Assembly: GCF_000002995.4 (NCBI RefSeq) | Contig: NW_025062478.1 | Coordinates: 4,936,001-5,000,000, forward strand | Direction of reading: 5' to 3' | Length of the DNA: 64,000 nt | DNA from: Brugia malayi | Lineage: Eukaryota; Nematoda; Chromadorea; Rhabditida; Onchocercidae | Shown here: piece by piece, positions 62,062 through 64,000 of the stretch | Layout: each line of letters starts with the position of its first letter | Numbering within the stretch: the stretch's first letter is position 1 | Notes under the pieces: model-generated | What the model was told of the DNA's origin: nothing | The model's database searches: none | What the model saw: only the letters and a program-made list of their open reading frames with translations | Position numbers and translations under genes: made by a program

Positions 62062-64000
62062 CACTGACAATCCCCTGTTCTAATTAACTGATAGCTTGAT
62101 AGTGCACATGTAATGTTGTAATTGAGAAGTGATCGAGAGAGTGATTTGAAATCTTTTTTTTTCAATTATAATGTACATATATTAACTGATTCATCGGTGA
62201 GTATAGTCTAGTGCCTTAAAGTATGAAATAAATGCTAACGTTGCTATAATTAACAAATAACACCATTAACATTCAATTTACATTAAAATCTTTGAATTCA
62301 ACATAGTTTAACAAATTCTGCTTTAATAAATTCGAACATAAATGTGAATGCGAGGTAGATCAGCATAAAATATAATTTCAGTGCAACCATTTCCAAGCAG
62401 TACCCATTTGAACAATAATTTTATATTTGAAATTATGTCCATTTATTGTGCCACCTTTTTAAAACCATTTTAATTTAAAAAGTGTAATAGGTTGAAATCT
62501 GAAAAGGAGCAATAATTTTTTATTCAAATCAATTATAAAAGTAAGTAATAGGTTCTATATTGATCGTAATCAACAGATTATTAGAATGAAGTTCTTGCTC
62601 AGTGTTTTGAAGTTATAGAAGAGGCAAGCAGAAATGGGTCTTCTTTTGGAACTCATTTTGAAACTCTGATCAGTCTAAAGGATTGTATCTTAGTAAAATC
62701 ACAATGAAGTTTTGTAGAGGAAAGGAATAAAAGAAATTAATGAGCAATAAATCTCTTTGCCATGCCATCTGTAGCTGTTGATAGTGATATACTTTGGGTA
62801 AAATGAATTATACTAATCGCTTTTTTTGTATATCACAAATCTGCTCTTCTTCATCTTCAGAGACTGTCATTCACATTTGAATAATGTCTCGAGATACACA
62901 ATATTGCAACTTAACTCAGAGCATTAACACAAATTTATTAATAAAAATCTCATTACAATCAGTTTTGGTGAATTAAAAAACAATCTTTCCTACATTGTGA
63001 ACTGTTACTTTTCAATGTTAATGCACTCTCTTTTTTTTCCCTCTTAATAATGAATCAAACACCCGTTAATATTGCAAATTATCGATTTTGCTTTATTTTA
63101 TTATCAACAGCAAAGTTTAGCAGTAAAGATATTGTTTCATAATTTTCATAATATTTACTTCCATTTAAAATTTTTTAAAAAAATTAATCGCAATAATTAT
63201 GATGACGTTAGTATCATGAGGGAATAACTAGAAGTTAATTATCTTTCTTCGTATGAAAATGGTACGCTGATATTTATCATACATTACAGTTTTAGATCAG
63301 TTATTATGGTTGCACGAGAAAAAAGAAACGAAAAATAATCTAGCGAAAGATAATTGCATAAACAATTCGTAGTGGCTGTTTTTATCTAGTTGACATTGTT
63401 TACAAATTACTGTCTGAAAAGGAAGTTAATTAATTAAAAGTAAATCAGTGGTGATATGTCAAGTAATTTCTAATAGAATTATTGTGCGGATGATTTATAT
63501 GGATAAAAATTGTTTGTTGTTTGATAATGATAAAAGTACCGATTATTTGTTTTCAATCATATGAGTGACTTTATGTAAATTCAAAGGATTAGTTCATCTA
63601 AAATTACTAAATATCAATTTCAAGATATGTTCTCTTATCGCATTAATGATAATAGATAGCATAAAGCAACTTATCAAAATCATTTTTCTCCACTGTAATA
63701 TCTTTGTTAGAGATAACTTATCAAATTTTCTAAAATGATAATATTGTATATATGAAAACATTGCTGTTAAGATAGATATCTTTCTACAAATATTTATTTA
63801 ATTCTGTTTCAAGATTCTGTTATCATCACCATGTTTTTGCACTAACGATTCATGGCTGACATTCATATGTGACTGATAATGCGCAATCAATGAAATGATT
63901 AGAACATGTTTATCAGTGAAGGTATCAGGTGATTGCAGCGGGAAGATTGCATGAAAATGTGATGATATTTATCAACAAGACAGAAAGAAAAGGAAAAGAT
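62062..64000. other. Upstream of CNNM; no exon identified
   Basis: AT-rich sequence that should contain the CNNM promoter and perhaps an exon with the missing signal peptide. I found no minus-strand ATG exon with a hydrophobic leader and matching phase. The signal-peptide exon may be missed here or lie beyond the window. Confidence 0.45.

Overview
The window looks like AT-rich nuclear DNA from a nematode, most probably a filarial (onchocercid) worm. Genes are split by many short to medium GT-AG introns with T-rich TTTCAG/TTTTAG acceptors. Several start codons sit a few bases after such an acceptor, as expected for spliced-leader trans-splicing. All recognisable proteins are eukaryotic housekeeping proteins. 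There is no CRISPR array, plasmid, phage or bacterial gene structure. The species cannot be fixed from the sequence alone. Exon models were built by hand from splice signals and frame; splice phases agree through every multi-exon gene, with one exception noted below.

Layout: 2.0-18.9 kb (+) holds a possible small secreted protein followed by a nine-exon, low-complexity, probably regulatory protein spread over 16.5 kb. From 18.9 to 29.3 kb there is no confident gene: simple repeats, a possible two-exon relic at 22.1-22.5 kb, a decayed coding-like tract at 24.4-25.4 kb and an orphan exon at 26.5 kb. From 27.46 to 30.93 kb there is a large palindrome whose outer 405-bp arms are about 99% identical while its inner arms are diverged. 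A three-exon gene for a secreted protein, with a Ser/Thr/Pro repeat and six cysteines, lies in the right half only. From 31.9 to 36.6 kb (+) are V-ATPase subunit E, RNA polymerase II subunit RPB9 and Ragulator subunit LAMTOR2, in tandem.

From 39.3 to 62.1 kb every recognised gene is on the minus strand. Read 5' to 3' on that strand they are a CNNM-type magnesium transporter (62.06-57.23), a large LRPPRC/PPR-like mitochondrial protein (56.52-50.99), the KDEL receptor ERD2 (49.51-48.49), a 130-aa orphan protein (47.22-46.16), a roughly 581-aa protein with a mitochondrial-type N-terminus (46.04-42.47), and a 44-aa single-span membrane microprotein (39.46-39.32). The orphan and the 581-aa gene are 98 nt apart from stop codon to trans-splice-like acceptor, which is operon spacing. 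The LRPPRC-like gene has one internal reading-frame break in an otherwise phase-perfect 21-exon model.

Functionally, V-ATPase and Ragulator work together at the lysosome surface in nutrient signalling. The two helical proteins look mitochondrial. ERD2 recycles ER proteins. CNNM handles Mg2+. The most novel material is the palindrome with its secreted cysteine-rich gene.
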